From the NCBI GenBank assembly GCA_963693285.1, contig OY848917.1:1180501-1244500 (forward strand): a stretch of DNA of 64,000 nt, written 5' to 3'. Under the pieces are notes generated by a model, which saw nothing but the letters and a program-made list of their open reading frames with translations, was not told the DNA's origin and made no database searches. Of the stretch, positions 1 to 20,050 are shown piece by piece. Position 1 is the stretch's first letter; the number at the start of each line of letters is the position of its first letter. Both the position numbers and the translations under genes were made by a program. This DNA comes from Xestospongia muta. Lineage: Eukaryota; Porifera; Demospongiae; Haplosclerida; Petrosiidae.

Positions 1-530
1 AGAACCAACTGTCATAAAGACATAACACAATGTACACAGGAAATTTAGCTGACTATAAGATCAAGGAAATGTGTCAGTATATGACTGAAACTCATGAGAG
101 ATATTCTTCAAACACACAAATTGGATGAGGCAGTAAACTAGTAAATAATTATAAGGTAAGCAATGTCTAATAATAACTGAACTATATTATAATGTATAAT
201 GTATTTTAACTAAATAATATTTACATGTACAAGAAATGTGGAGTTCTTGTGGGATTAACTTTAGTATCTTTTAATTGTTTAGAAATAAAATCAGAAAATA
301 CAGAAGTGGATTCTCTTCACTTGTTGACTAAAGGACATTCAATACCACAGGTTCATAACAAAAGAACTCTACAAGAGTTTTTGTAATAGTTCAAATAGAT
401 GTAAGTGTTTTATGTATTAAGCTATGATCAAATAATGAGTTGTTAAGATCAGTAATTATCTCATTAAATAAAATATATCAGAGTTACATGTCTAACTCTA
501 ACATGTTCTCCTCCTTTTTGTATATAAGGT

Positions 531-657
531 CATGCTACAAGCAATGCCTAGTGAAATAGAAGTCATACTAATTGAAGACATTATTGACTATATTATGTGC
601 CCAGTAGAAGCAGAGGACAGTGGAATAGAAAATACTGAGCTTGTGACTGGAAAATAG
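531..657 (+). other. Exon-like coding segment, copy 1 (unknown family)
   Basis: Preceded by a plausible acceptor (tatataag) and open to a TAG stop, it encodes about 41 residues ending in a motif close to DSGIENTELVTG. It aligns without gaps to the segment at 6921 over about 124 bases, with substitutions only and the same reading frame, which is what selection on a coding exon would give. I do not recognise the family and cannot build upstream exons. It could be the 3' terminal exon of a small lineage-specific gene or a duplicated relic. Confidence 0.35.
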
Positions 658-1280
658 CTTCACATAAACTATTTCATGTTTACATTTTGTTATATATTTA
701 TGTACACATATCTGTTGTATTCTGTCTTTCTAATAATTATAATCAGAACAGACACACAATTTGTATACCACATGTATCAGTCAAGATGAATGGCTTGACT
801 GTTTATATAATAATATACACTTCAGACATTCCATAGTAATTGGTATAGAGTATTGACAGAATATATGATGAGAGAATAACACTTGTGGTTACAGAGGGAT
901 ACTGTAGTGAAATTATGAATCATAAAGGAATGTCATACTTTAGCCAAACCTGTTAGCATTATAGCTAAGTTACTAAATTTAGTCTTCGTTACTATATTTA
1001 AACAACTGTACATGTAGGTAAGCAATGTTACTAAATTAAGTACATGTACTATACATGTACATGTATAGTACATGTACATGTATAGTATATGTACTATAGT
1101 AAACCCTTATATAGTATGGACAAGATAAGCGTATTATAAATGGGAAGGTTAGTTCCAATAAGACATAGTTTATGTTGTCTGTGTGGTCTACCTCATCACT
1201 CCTTACATTTTAGCTATGCTATCTCTGTAGAACTAATTTGTTACATCGGCATAATTCAATAACTTATTTAAATGTCATAA

Positions 1281-1585
1281 ACAATGTACAACACATTGAT
1301 ATGTACATTCTAATGTACAAGATATTGATATGTACATTCTAATGTACAATATATTGATATGTACATTCTAATGTACAAGATATTGATATGTACATTCTAA
1401 TGTACAATATATTAATATGTACATTCTAATGTACAAGATATTGATATGTACATTCTAATGTACAAGATATTGATATGTACATTCTAATGTACAACATATT
1501 GATATGTACATTCTAATGTACAATATATTGATATGTACATTCTAATGTATAAGATATTGATATGTACATTCTAATGTACAAGATA
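1281..1585. repeat. 29-bp tandem repeat, about 10 copies
   Basis: Each unit contains the imperfect palindrome TGTACATTCTAATGTACA, and neighbouring units differ mainly in the linker (acaagatattga or acaatatattga). It lies in the gene-poor left part of the window. Confidence 0.9.
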
Positions 1586-3229
1586 TGTTACCAACATGGC
1601 TACCAAATTACTTGTAGCTACAATAGCTAATATTAAATGCCTTGTTTAAAATAAGATCTCCATGAGACCTAACCTTTTTGACCTCAATAGATTGTATATT
1701 AGGATACCTATCTGTTGTTAAAAGGATAACAAATTATAATAGTCATCATAGTTCTCCATAAAGAAATATTTTATAAAAGAAGGATATTATATCATCTTCA
1801 ATGAACTTATTGTAGGGCTATAGATATTATTACTCAACTCTCCACTAAGGACTAAGATCATAAATAGGCTTATATCATAGTGGACATTCCATAAATTCCA
1901 TAATCATAATGATAATAACATGTTAATAAAGCTTTCATTGAGTGGGTGGTTAGTTCCAAATGCTACATGTACTATTTGATGCAACAACAGCACATAATAT
2001 AGAGTTGGTTCTGGTGATATTATAAACAACAAATAACATTGTGTTTTAGCAATTTTGAGTGGGAAACATTTACAAGGTCAGCTAACAGTTAATCAAGGAC
2101 TATATAGTCTCAGGACAAAACGTTTATGATCGTTAGTAACAATTTTATTATAGAAAGTTTGAAATTTTTAAATTGCTAGTATAATAATTAACAATGCATT
2201 GCTATACTTGAAACTAACTTTCACAGAATAGTGTCCTTTGAGAAGTTAAGGGAAATTACAAAAGCAAAAAAGGTAAGCAATAGTAAAGTCTCTTTATCAT
2301 CTCAAAAAATTTATGTGGATTGCTATAGAGGTTTATAAGGACACTTCCAATGGCACACATTCATATAACATCAACTTTGAACTCCACTCAAATTTACTTC
2401 TTAGAAAACAGTAAATTGTTATTATAATATTTTAGAACAGGTATCAGATTTCATGTAATACAACTATATGTACATGTATATGTACATGAGTGCATGGTTG
2501 TGATAATGGTCTATAAAAATGTATTGATGGCTACATGAGCACAAAGTATATAGTGGGTGACTAACATTTTGATTTCCTTTATTTACTGTCAAATATCATT
2601 AAATTGTCAAATTTGAAATTACTAAACGCTATTTTAGAACCATGTCACCAAATTTTATCTTTACCAAATTAACCCACAATACAATGATACATAGTACTGA
2701 ATTTAATGTAACCACAGTCTCCGAATTGGATTTAATAGAGACAAATCTAATATAACATAGTTATATGGCATGTTGGATCTTTTGGACAAGAGTTGAGAGC
2801 CAGTCTAACTACTAGAATACATACATTTGTTTGTATTCACTGTATACTAGAGCTTTGTTATGACTATTAAAACTAACTGCCTACTTACTAATAATGTAAG
2901 AGGTGTCTATACAAATAAACATTGCAGAGTGGGCAATTGATATCAACCCACTTTAATAATAGATATTATAGAATGGATAATTTGGAAACATTAATTGTAT
3001 TAACAGGAGGTTATATGCTATAGACATGCTACAAGGCTAAGTAAGTCAACACAGTTTCTTATGACATCATTGTGGTCACCCTGTAACAATATTATTGTTT
3101 AGTTCTAATTTAACAAGTTCTCACTGCACCAAATGAATATAACAACACCTACTCATAGTACACTGTCTCTATAGATACCAAAATAAATAGCCTGTATGGT
3201 ATAATATAGTAGTTACTTAGTTCCTGTGG

Positions 3230-3590
3230 TTACACCAAAATAGGACAACACTAAGGAAGTCAACACAGTTTTCTAATGAAAAAGTTCTAAATAGTGAGTT
3301 CAAAGAAAACCACAAACAGGATATGACACAACAACATTACATATATAGAATTGATGTACCTGACAAAAAAGACTTGATATAACATATGCCCATTATGAGT
3401 AACAAAACATTAACATCAGTACAAATAAAACAGTTTTATCAGTTACTAAAGGAGTTACAAGTACATATACATGTACATCAATGTTTGGCACAAAGAATGA
3501 ATAAAGAGGAAGTTTATAATGATTAGTAAGACAAAATTTCATTGTCACATATCAAATCCCCCTCAACCAGTACTGTAACAAACAATGTTC
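3230..3590. repeat. Duplicated non-coding block, copy 1
   Basis: Shares long, collinear, mildly diverged sequence with 5735-6085, including a matching stretch around gaataaagaggaagtttata and acaaaatttcattgtcacat. No open reading frame spans it. Confidence 0.75.
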
Positions 3591-4679
3591 TACCACACAT
3601 TGTGACTGGATAAACAATTGAGAGATCATTAACTGAAAAAACACTATGTACATTCAATACATTCCATAATGACTATGTAGATGTATATATGAGTGATAGG
3701 ACCAGTCTATTATGGTGTTGTGTTATAAGTTCATGACTGTATTAAACCTAACAGTCAAGTAAAACTAGTCTATGTATGGTAAAAGTGGTCTGATTCACTC
3801 ACTATAAATCATCATCATCGCAAGACAACAAAATTTATATTGTAAGCCGTGAATATAGTTGAAGCGTACTGAATGTGGACAATAGAAACATGTCTTATGT
3901 CATAATCTGAATCTGACTCACATTACTATATTAAACTTACATGTACATGTGCAGTGTGTACATAGTTGTTATTACTTTAAAAACATTCTATAATCATAAA
4001 CTCTCCTATAAATATGTAAAGTAACTATTCAAGACCAAGTACTGGATCACCGGTTTTTCCTTCAGTGATACATGTAAACTGTATATACCAAGGCTGGGAT
4101 ATTGAAAATAATAATATTAAATAACTACTTGATCAATATCCTGGTAATATTAAAATACGACAAAGTAACAACCAAACCTAATTATTTAATAATCACGTAT
4201 TTCTAAAAATATCAGATAACTATAACCTATTATCTTCATAACAAGTGATAATTACAATAAAGAACCTTTTACAATCACTTGTATTATTACATGAGGTAGA
4301 TACAAAGTAACACTACATGTACTAATGACAATGGTAGCCATTGAGCTAATCAAAATTATAGAGTTTGTGGTTTACATAGGTAACCATACATTGTTAATAA
4401 CAACACTACACTGTTATTTAATATTTACAAAGATACTAATGATATTTTGTTATCTAGGTTGCTACTAATACTGATGTCCTCTCAGCAATAGTCCCTAAAC
4501 AAAGTTTAAACAACCATGTCTCTATGGTTCAAATATTATAAGAGTCACACAAAGTATAGGTATAAAAATAAACAGTTTACACAATTAGTTCACTCAGTGA
4601 CACTTTGACAAGATGATCAATTCTCTTATTAATATGATGGATAATGTCAAATTTTATTAATTTTCTAATTTGAAATTGC

Positions 4680-4870
4680 CAAACACTAGTTTGGAAACAA
4701 GCTGCTAAATTCATCCTTGCCAAATTAACTAATTATACAATGAAGTCCTTGCCAAATTAACTACCTACAAAATTTTGTCGTGCAAAGTTAACTAGTTATA
4801 TAATTTATTTAGTCCTTGCCAAATTAATTAGCTTTATAATTTGATCTTTGTCAAATTAACCAGCATAGTA
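4680..4870. repeat. Degenerate 34-bp tandem repeat (CCTTGCCAAATTAACT core), about 5 copies
   Basis: Successive units carry variants of ccttgccaaattaact followed by an AT-rich spacer. Related single copies of the same core occur near 2600 and 13750, so it is probably part of a dispersed repeat family. Confidence 0.7.
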
Positions 4871-5734
4871 CTGAATGCTGTGATATACATCTTTTAATAA
4901 AACACTATTAATGAACTGGAATTAATAGAGACTATTTCATACGAGAGCCTAAAAACAGTGTTGCTTGTCACATTTGGATCACTTAAGTCAGACTAGAGAG
5001 ATGGTTTGTTATTTATAGTATCATATTTCCTTGAACAAGAGCCTGACATCAATATGAATTCAGGTCTTAGAGGGAGACTAGGACAGTGACTATTCAAGGA
5101 CAGGATTTAAATATAGGAATAATGAAATCCTCATATTTGACTAGTTCTTGGCTGATAAAAGCTACTGGTGTAATAGAATGATTATTTTTGTTATTAATAA
5201 AACTGTGAGAGTCCCTTTTAGAGTGGAAAACAAACAATACACACTTCTACTGTGTATCATCAATTTGATGATGGCAGTAAATCTTAATGTCATACAGATT
5301 AAGAAAAGGCTACTATTCAAAGGCAAAGACTACCCAAAAACATGTCTACTCAAAGAACTATGGTATATCCATTTGTTTGTACAGAGTGACTTGATAGTAT
5401 GGACACTCATTATATCAGTACATTTGTCCTACTATACATCTACCTGTGTATGCTAATGTATTGTATTACTCAACCTTAGAATTATTAGTGTAAATATATG
5501 AAAAACCTTGACCTTAACTTTGTAGTACTTCTATGGTATATAATCTATCTATAGAATAAAGAAAATAGTTCCCCAAGTATCTATTATCTAACATCTAACA
5601 TTAAAGCACACTGATGTCATAGCCCACTTTTCATAATTACACAAGATGTTATATTTTTAATAAGTCTGTGGTTAGTTCCAAAAGCTATACACTATATAAA
5701 GTAGTTGCTTAGCAACATACCAAGTAACCACATT

Positions 5735-6085
5735 AAAACAGGACAAGATTAAGGAAATCAATATAGCTTCCTACAAAAACATTGTTATCAATGCCTGAGT
5801 TCAAAGAAACACCATAAACAGGATATGACACAACAACATTTCATATATGGAATTAATGTACCTGACAAAAAAAGACTTGATATAACGATTGGCCATTATG
5901 AATGACAAGACATTAACATCAGTACAAATAAAACATAATGTATATGTTATCAGTTATTATAGGAGTTATAAGTACATGGATATGTAGATCAATGTTTTGG
6001 CACAAACAATGAATAAAGAGGAAGTTTATATTGATTAGGAAGACAAAATTTCATTGTCACATATCAAATCTCCTCAACTAGTTAT
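5735..6085. repeat. Duplicated non-coding block, copy 2
   Basis: Partner of the block at 3230-3590, in the same orientation about 2.5 kb away, with small indels and point differences. Confidence 0.75.
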
Positions 6086-6920
6086 CTATCAATAGTTGCT
6101 GAAATGTTGTGTAGGAAACTATTATATCACTCCTATTGTTCAGTGTTCATGAAAATGTAATCATAGCATCAATACTGTTTCTAAACCATACACACATACA
6201 TGTACATGACCATATATGGTAAAAATGTCAAGTCTAGCAAAGAAAGTATGGTTAGCTGAAGAACATCTGTCTAGATTTTAATTTCCTGTTAATACAATGT
6301 ATGTCATATGATGCTCATAAAGCAGGAAATGCCTCTCTCTATGACAGGAAAACCAAAGGATATTGGAAGAATTATGCAAACTCATCATATCACTTACTAG
6401 CTAGAAGATTGGATGTACTTCCTGTTAAATGATTATATAAACTCAATGAACATGCTCTGTCTACAGAAGCAAAAGACTGTCTTAGTGAATGCTACTTCAT
6501 TTTCAAACTGTTGAGAGATCTATGTATTGTATAGCAACAAGGTGGCCAAAAGGTAAGTAATATCAATGGTTGTTAATATATGTAGATGTGGCATTCTTAA
6601 ATTATTAGAATCGTTTCTATAAACAAGAAATAATTCAGTTGCTTGATTGTTTATAAACAGAATATGAATCTGCTTTGTAACTGCAAGTATAAACTATTGC
6701 TTGCATTATTGTGGTGCTCTATATGACAAAACCATTAAACATTGCAATGTAACAAGGACAAGCACTTGGATAGTTAAAAAAATTATCATTATATAAGCTA
6801 AAGTTACTAATTGTTATTATTCTCTAAGACATATCTACATGCCAAAATTAATGATTACAAATAACACAGTGTATAACTCAATGTAGTTTTCCAACATAGT
6901 ATTGATCTCCTCTTTCTATA

Positions 6921-7081
6921 GAGTCATGCCAGAGGAGATCTCTACTGAAATACAAGAAATACTAACTGGAGATACTACTGACTATATTCTGTGTCCAGTA
7001 CAAGCTGAGAGCAGTGGAATAGAAAATACTGAACTAGTAACTGGAATAATCAAAGTACATGTACTTCAGAAAAAACATTAA
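6921..7081 (+). other. Exon-like coding segment, copy 2 (unknown family)
   Basis: Follows an acceptor-like tttctatag and is open for about 50 residues to a TAA; it shares SGIENTELVTG and a DYI-CPV motif with the segment at 531. A possible upstream exon ends near 6550 with donor gtaagt (ggtggccaaaag before it), but no start codon or family can be assigned. The longer C-terminus than copy 1 shows the stop has moved since duplication. Confidence 0.35.
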
Positions 7082-7427
7082 TAATGATTAATATATGTAC
7101 TACCTATACTACTATTATTATTATTACTATTATTATTATTATTAATACTATATACATATATGTTAAATGTTTTCATAAGAGAGTTAGTCAATGTAATATA
7201 TTATATAGCACTAATTTCTTCATGAGACAGCATTTTCAGCAATTGCTATACATGCAGTGATTTGTGGGATGACAAGATGTACTCAAAAAAACAAAGACCT
7301 CACACACTATACAACAAAATGTGTCGATGCTTAATATAAACAGGAAATAACACTTGAATAACAATAACAATTTTTGTTGTCATAGAAACATTACTGCTGA
7401 CCCAGTACATGAATAATTAACACTCAC

Positions 7428-14494
<7,067 letters not shown>

Positions 14495-14773
14495 CGTTTT
14501 CCTTCAGTACAAGGAGTCTGAAGGAGACCTTTAGGTGAACGAGGGCGTGACCGTTTTGATGACGAGGAATTAAACAAAGCTAATTAATTAAAATTAGTTA
14601 ACTTTAATAATATGGCAAATATGCGCGCTTCATACACGTCATCAAAATGTGTGCTTTGTGAGCATGCGCAGTGTGTCATCTTGATCATTTTACCAACAAG
14701 ACCAAGTGGCTAAGTGCTTATCTCCTTTCTCTCTCTGGAGCCTCTTTTACTACAAACATTGTCTGGTCTCGCT
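14495..14773. promoter_or_regulatory. Shared divergent promoter region, OGDH / hnRNP
   Basis: Only 279 bases separate the two start codons, so both 5' UTRs and core promoters must fit here unless there are upstream exons. No good TATA box is seen. An NRF-1-like agcatgcgca lies at 14661-14670 and an ACGTCA core near 14634. NRF-1 is known to drive nuclear genes for mitochondrial proteins; its use here is inferred. Confidence 0.55.
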
Positions 14774-17700
14774 ATGTCCGATTATAGTAATGGAGAGATG
14801 AATGGTACGCTTATTATAAAACCAGAAGACGTTGATATGGTTAGTTCTAGCACAATGAAGTCATGTGTACTCGTAAAATATATAACTTAGTAATGCTTTT
14901 ACTTAATAAGGTGTTATACTAAGGAGTAACGCTAGTATGAGTTATAATAAGCCTTTTGTTGCGCATTTAACATGAGAGATGCATGTTCACGTTACACACA
15001 TCACTTGCTGAGTGCTAACTGTTATATAACATACTAAGAGATATTGATATGAAGCTGTAGTCTCAACAAATGATGCATTTTTATTCCTTGTTAAAAAGAA
15101 AAATACAAATAAAGGCATAAAACCTTAATTCAAGTTACTACACAGTATGACATTGATTTTGAACTAACAGGAAGTGCTAGAATTTTATATGATGGCCATT
15201 AGATGGTTGATATGAATTCCTTTAAGATAATTTATCCTTAACTCATAATGCTTGCAAACAGTTTCATAAAGGATGTTTCATTGTTTGTGCAATGGAGCCA
15301 AAATATCCTTCAATTGAAAAACATTGAAAATATTGAATTAGATTGTCTTGCCTACACTGTGTGTGTGTAGTTATGTCCGGACAAAATGCAGTAATAATAA
15401 TGGCAAAATTAACCACAAAAATTTAATTAGAGCCACGCCCCAACGTTACTGAAAAGGCTTCTAAAATTCATATTACTCTATAACCAAGCCTTGTGTTTGT
15501 TTTACTACTGTACTTATCTCTTGCTAGGAGGAAAGTATGGAGACACAATCACAAGACCAGAGCCAGTTTGAGTACGATGATTCCCACTCCTCTAATGACA
15601 TACCTTATGATGATCAGTAAGTCACTCAAAGAGTTGTCCCTATGTGAACACCGTTCTATTGTGCTCTATTGTTGTTAACAAAAGGAAGGTTTTATTCCTC
15701 TAGGAAATAAAAGACCTTTTTTCTAAAGATTTTTAACCAATTATGTCCATTTTTCTCTCTTATAATTTATTTTTAGCAGATTTATTTATTTTAGGCCTAG
15801 GTCAATTAAAGGCTAGGCCAAGAAAGTATTAAATTTAACTTTTTTCTCCTTTTTCTACCCCTACCCCTATCATCTTTCTACTAATTGGATTTGGGTCCAC
15901 CACACTCAACTCGTTTCTGACCTCACTCGTCAATTTTTGTTTATAGCAAGCTATTTGTTGGCGGACTCACTGCCGAGACTAATGAACGTAGGCCACAAAA
16001 CCTTTAATTTCATAACTAATTTGTTTGTCCTTTTAAATATTCATTTTAAAGCCCACCCATCTAAAGAGTGTCCACTCTGGTCACACTTGTGGTATTAGTC
16101 ACCACTGATACATACATTAAGTTGTGTATCTGTAGCTATGCTTTAGGGTGGTAAAGTACTATTAGTACTATTAGTTATACAGGAATGGTCTAGTCGATAC
16201 ATAACCAGCTACAATGAAGCTATATTGGTTCAATTTTCACAATGATATACTAAATATGACTGCTTTGTCACGCAAAAAAGCAAGATGTTACTAAGGCCTC
16301 ATTTTGTTGCCTTTATAGCACATTGTTTATTATGACAGCCCATATCTGTACTAATTGTTTGTTATATTGTGTACATGTGAATAAGTTAGTAATTGGTGTA
16401 CATTCTTTGTTACAAGAAGGTATGTGGTGCTGAATTTTGTAAACACATAACGCACAAAAGTACAGAGTCCCTAATTAACAACTAGTATATCTTGTTATTT
16501 TAACAAACGATGTTAGACTAATGCATGTGATTGTCATTGTTAATATTAATTGTCTCCTTGCTCTGTCTAACTTTGTGTTAATGTGTATACTAAACGAAGC
16601 ACATATGTTCAGAATTTATTAGTTTATTTGTACAAGCCATTTTGATGTGTGTGTTTTTGTTTTATAGAGGTTTTAAAGGAGTACTTTTGTCAGTATGGTA
16701 CTTTAAATGAAGTCAATTTAAAAACAGATGGAATGTCTGGAAGATCAAGGTAACAAGACAATGTAGTATGTGTATATTTTAAAAATTGACTGTATTAAGT
16801 AATGGATAATTGATTCATTAAAACAGGAGGAAGGCAAGTTTTGAGTGTGGGTGGTGGATAGTGTATAATGAAAGATGAGTATGTCTGTTATATATCACAA
16901 TATCACATATAAACTTTTTTCATTGCTCTTTGTCTTTGTGAATTTCTTGTTTGAAAACCATCAAAATTTTTACCTGCGTTTCCTCTTGTGTTATGGATGC
17001 TTGTCTTTGTTGGCACTGTAAATGACAATTTGGCTTGCTTTCTAGTCTTCATTGATTGTTTTATAATTTTGCAAGTAGACAATATATTGAATAAATTATC
17101 TGTATATTACCACTGCTCTAACCATGAAATTGGCAAAAAATTGAAATTCTATTGAGTAGTTTGTGAGAAAAGGAATTGTATCTTAATAATGTTTTCAACA
17201 TTATAAATCTTTTTTGTTGTTGTTCTGAAGAAATTTTCTTCTGAAAGGCCTGTATCTGCTCTTTAACAAGTAACACAACAGTATAACTCAGAAAGTTTTA
17301 ATTGCTGCCTTACCTGTCACCTTAATATAGTACAACATTCTTGCCACATTAGTAGGCATTTGTGTGTTTGAATTGTTAAATTTTTGACATTTTAGCACAT
17401 GTCCACAATTATCACATTTGTTCACGACAAAGATGTGTCGTTGTAGAGCATAGCATCTCAGTTTTGTCAGCATTTGTATTGTTATTGACTGTTTTATTTA
17501 TTGTTTATTAGAGGGTTTGCTTTTTTGGTGTTTGCTGAAGATGATGCTGTAGACAAGGCATTGTCTGCCTGTCCTCATGTCATTGATGGGAAGACAATTG
17601 ATGCTAAGAAGGCAATCCCTCATGCTGTACATCAGGTAAATAATCATGAGTTCTCTACCTGTACAAGATAATAAATGTTGTAAGTTCAGTAGACAAATGA

Positions 17701-20050
17701 CAAAAACCTGTTTATTGCTGTAACTGTGAGATGTAGATGTAACAAGTCATCTTAACAATTTCATCGTGATAATGATACACAAGATATTGTTCTATTAGTT
17801 TATTGCTTAATAATATAGCTTGATTTGTTATGAATGAGATGGCTGTTAGAGTCTTTTTAGTGGGATATTTTGAGAGTTAATCTGGTTTATTTCTGACGAT
17901 GTCTTTTATGCATTAAATTATGTAGCTATGAATAATTTAAACAAACCACACCCATAGATTTGCTCAAGAATATTATCTGTTTTATGATCAACTTCTGATT
18001 CATGGTTAGTTCAAGTTAGTCAGCTCGTGGCCTTTTGTAGACATAGACTTTCAATAGTTCCTTTGAGAATCTTTGACAATTTCCCATTAATTCATGGTAT
18101 ATTGTCAGTAGACGGTTTACAACCTAACATTTGCAATACAGGCCTAGTAGCTTTGTGGTAAATAAAACTGAAAATGGTTGAAATCATCTTCAAATTTTTT
18201 TGCTCTATGTTGTTTATGTACGTTTTATAAAGAATCAAATCAGTCATTATGTTTATTTTAGCATACAGTAAAACGTCGCTTATCCGAACTTATTCAACTA
18301 AACATGTCGATTAACCGAATGTCTTGCTGGCTGACACACCCACCAGACAAGCCTAATAATTATTACACGTGTACGTGTGTAATCATGGCTAGTGAGATTG
18401 TGTCTCGTAAAAGAAAGCGACTAGTCTTGAGTATTCATGATAAACTAAAAAATCTGTGAACTTGCAAAAAAAGGAAGGACCTTACAAAGCATAGCTAACG
18501 TGTATGAGATAGGTAAGTCCACCATTCACGATATTGTGAAGAACAAAAAGAGAGTAATGAATCAAAGACAGAAACATATTCATGATTACTTTGCCAAATT
18601 GTGATTTAAAAAGCGTTCAGTTATATAATAATGTTTGTTACATGTTTGTTATGTATTGTGGTAATCAGCACTTCAATTATCTGAACACCCTTCAGGCCCA
18701 ACGTGTTCGGATAAGTGACATTCTACTGTACTTCTAATTACACATATACTTTATGAATTGTCTTGCTCTGTCACAAGTAAAGTAACTTTTTCTCTTACAG
18801 CAAATGAAGAACAGGACTAAAAAAGTGTTTGTAGGAGGAGTACCTACCGATATGCCAGAGGAGACCATCAGAGAATACTTTGAACAATTTGGACCAGTAA
18901 GACTACTATTAAGAATAATAGTTTATAATATGCTGTACATGAATGATTTGGCTATTACACTATTTGGTATCATATTCTAGAACCACTCTTCAAAACTTAT
19001 TAAGTTTTTCTGTAAAGTGGTTCATTGCAATTGCTTGATAATATGCATACTATTTATTGTTAGTCAATGTATTAAGTAAGTTTCTACTTATAGATTGAAG
19101 AGGTTGCTTTAGTGACAGAGAAAGGAGCTGGTCCAAAGGGTGAAAAGAAGAGAAGAGGGTTTTGTTTTGTGACATTTGAGAATGAAGACATTGCTGAAAA
19201 AGCTTGTTCAAAATCCTTTCACAAGATTGAAAATGCAGAGGTATGTGTTACGTACTATTACACTTAGAATGTAGGCAGGATGGACTTATTGTCTTGAAGC
19301 ATATGTAGACAACAGTATGTTTTACTAAAACCATATCAGTATTATATTCTTTAAAGGTTGAGGTAAAGAGAGCTACTCCACGAGAACAAGACAATAAAAG
19401 ACAACCTCACTATCCGGTTCATCCTCATTTTATCGGACGTGGTCGAGGCCACTTTGGACCCTATCCTGGTGGGCGGGGTGGAGGTCCTGCCCACTGGGCA
19501 CCCTATGGAGGTCATGCTGGTTACTATAGTTTCTACCCACCTCCTCCTCCTCCTCCTTATGGGGGTGGCTATATCGGAGGATATAGTGGTTATGGTGGGT
19601 ATGGCGGGTATGGATATGAGCAATATGGAAGAGGGAGAGAAGAAGGTGACAAGATATTAAACTAACAATTTTGCTTAGTTGTCTTGTGTTAACATTAGTT
19701 CCAACACAACCTCCATATAGACATGGAATTGTTAGGAGATTAATGAAGGATTAAAGTATTATATTGATCAATAAGTTTAGTTTATCGTATTAGGCTGTTA
19801 ATGTTTGTTTGTTTGTAATCGTTTTCCTTTCTTATCTAAGCTTTTAAGCTTTTAAAACAAGATCATTAATGTAGTTGTACTGTAACTAATATTCAACTAA
19901 AAACTACTTGTAATGAATAATGAATATGTTGACTCTCTCTCTCTCCCTCTCTCAGGATACAATTCACGTTATGGTCCAATGAGATCTAATTATAGTCACA
20001 GCCATGGACACAGTCATGGACATTCCCATCATCATCCGTACAGTCGATGA
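14774..20050 (+). CDS. Two-RRM heterogeneous nuclear ribonucleoprotein (A/B- or D-like)
   Basis: RNA-binding protein expected to act in nuclear pre-mRNA processing, stability or transport. Nine exons close in frame to 342 residues: 14774-14839, 15528-15616, 15947-15987, 16668-16749, 17512-17635, 18801-18896, 19094-19240, 19357-19645 and 19956-20050. After an acidic Gln/Ser N-terminus (about 1-52), RRM1 runs about 53-130 with RNP2 KLFVGGL and RNP1 RGFAFLVF. RRM2 runs about 138-215 with RNP2 KVFVGGV and RNP1 RGFCFVTF. The C-terminus is Gly/Tyr/Pro-rich with RGRG, a seven-proline run, GGYGGYGGYGY, and a His/Ser tail (SHGHSHGHSHHHPYSR). This matches the squid/hnRNP AB/D plan; the exact orthologue is uncertain. 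Reading through the donor at 19646 would give a shorter end (GDKILN stop), a possible alternative isoform. AATAAA lies about 80 bases after the stop. Confidence 0.93.
18266..18728 (+). mobile_element. pogo/Tigger-like DNA transposon remnant (non-autonomous)
   Basis: Ends are inverted: CAGTAAAACGTCGCTTATCC on the left and the complement-type GGATAAGTGACATTCTACTG on the right, flanked on both sides by TA (18264-18265 and 18729-18730), the target duplication expected for Tc1/mariner-superfamily pogo elements. Inside, from ATG at 18385, lies the start of a CENP-B-like helix-turn-helix transposase (MASEIVSRKRKRLVLSIHDK), then after a one-base frameshift LQSIANVYEIGKSTIHDIV. Only about 463 bases remain, so the catalytic domain is gone. 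It sits in the fifth intron of the hnRNP gene, in the same orientation. Confidence 0.88.

Larger units (their letters stand above)
1..7427. other. Gene-poor repeat-rich stretch (possibly a very long OGDH intron or intergenic DNA)
   Basis: No gene can be built here with confidence. The OGDH exon at its right edge ends in phase 1 with a good donor, so the rest of OGDH should lie leftwards, but no later OGDH exon is seen on the minus strand by eye. The stretch holds two homologous exon-like open segments, a 29-bp tandem repeat, a 34-bp repeat around 4.7-4.9 kb, and a roughly 350-bp block present twice (about 3230-3590 and 5735-6085). Either it is part of one huge intron, or the OGDH locus is interrupted or misassembled. 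Confidence 0.6.

Noticed and set aside
1281..1585. CRISPR-like regular array
   Set aside because: No unique spacers: the whole unit repeats, and the genome is animal.
5148..5456. 102-residue plus-strand frame
   Set aside because: Starts at TTG, has no signal, domain or splice support, and lies in a repeat-rich region.
19351..19623. Minus-strand 90-residue frame opposite the hnRNP C-terminus
   Set aside because: Shadow of the Gly/Tyr/Pro-rich exon on the plus strand.
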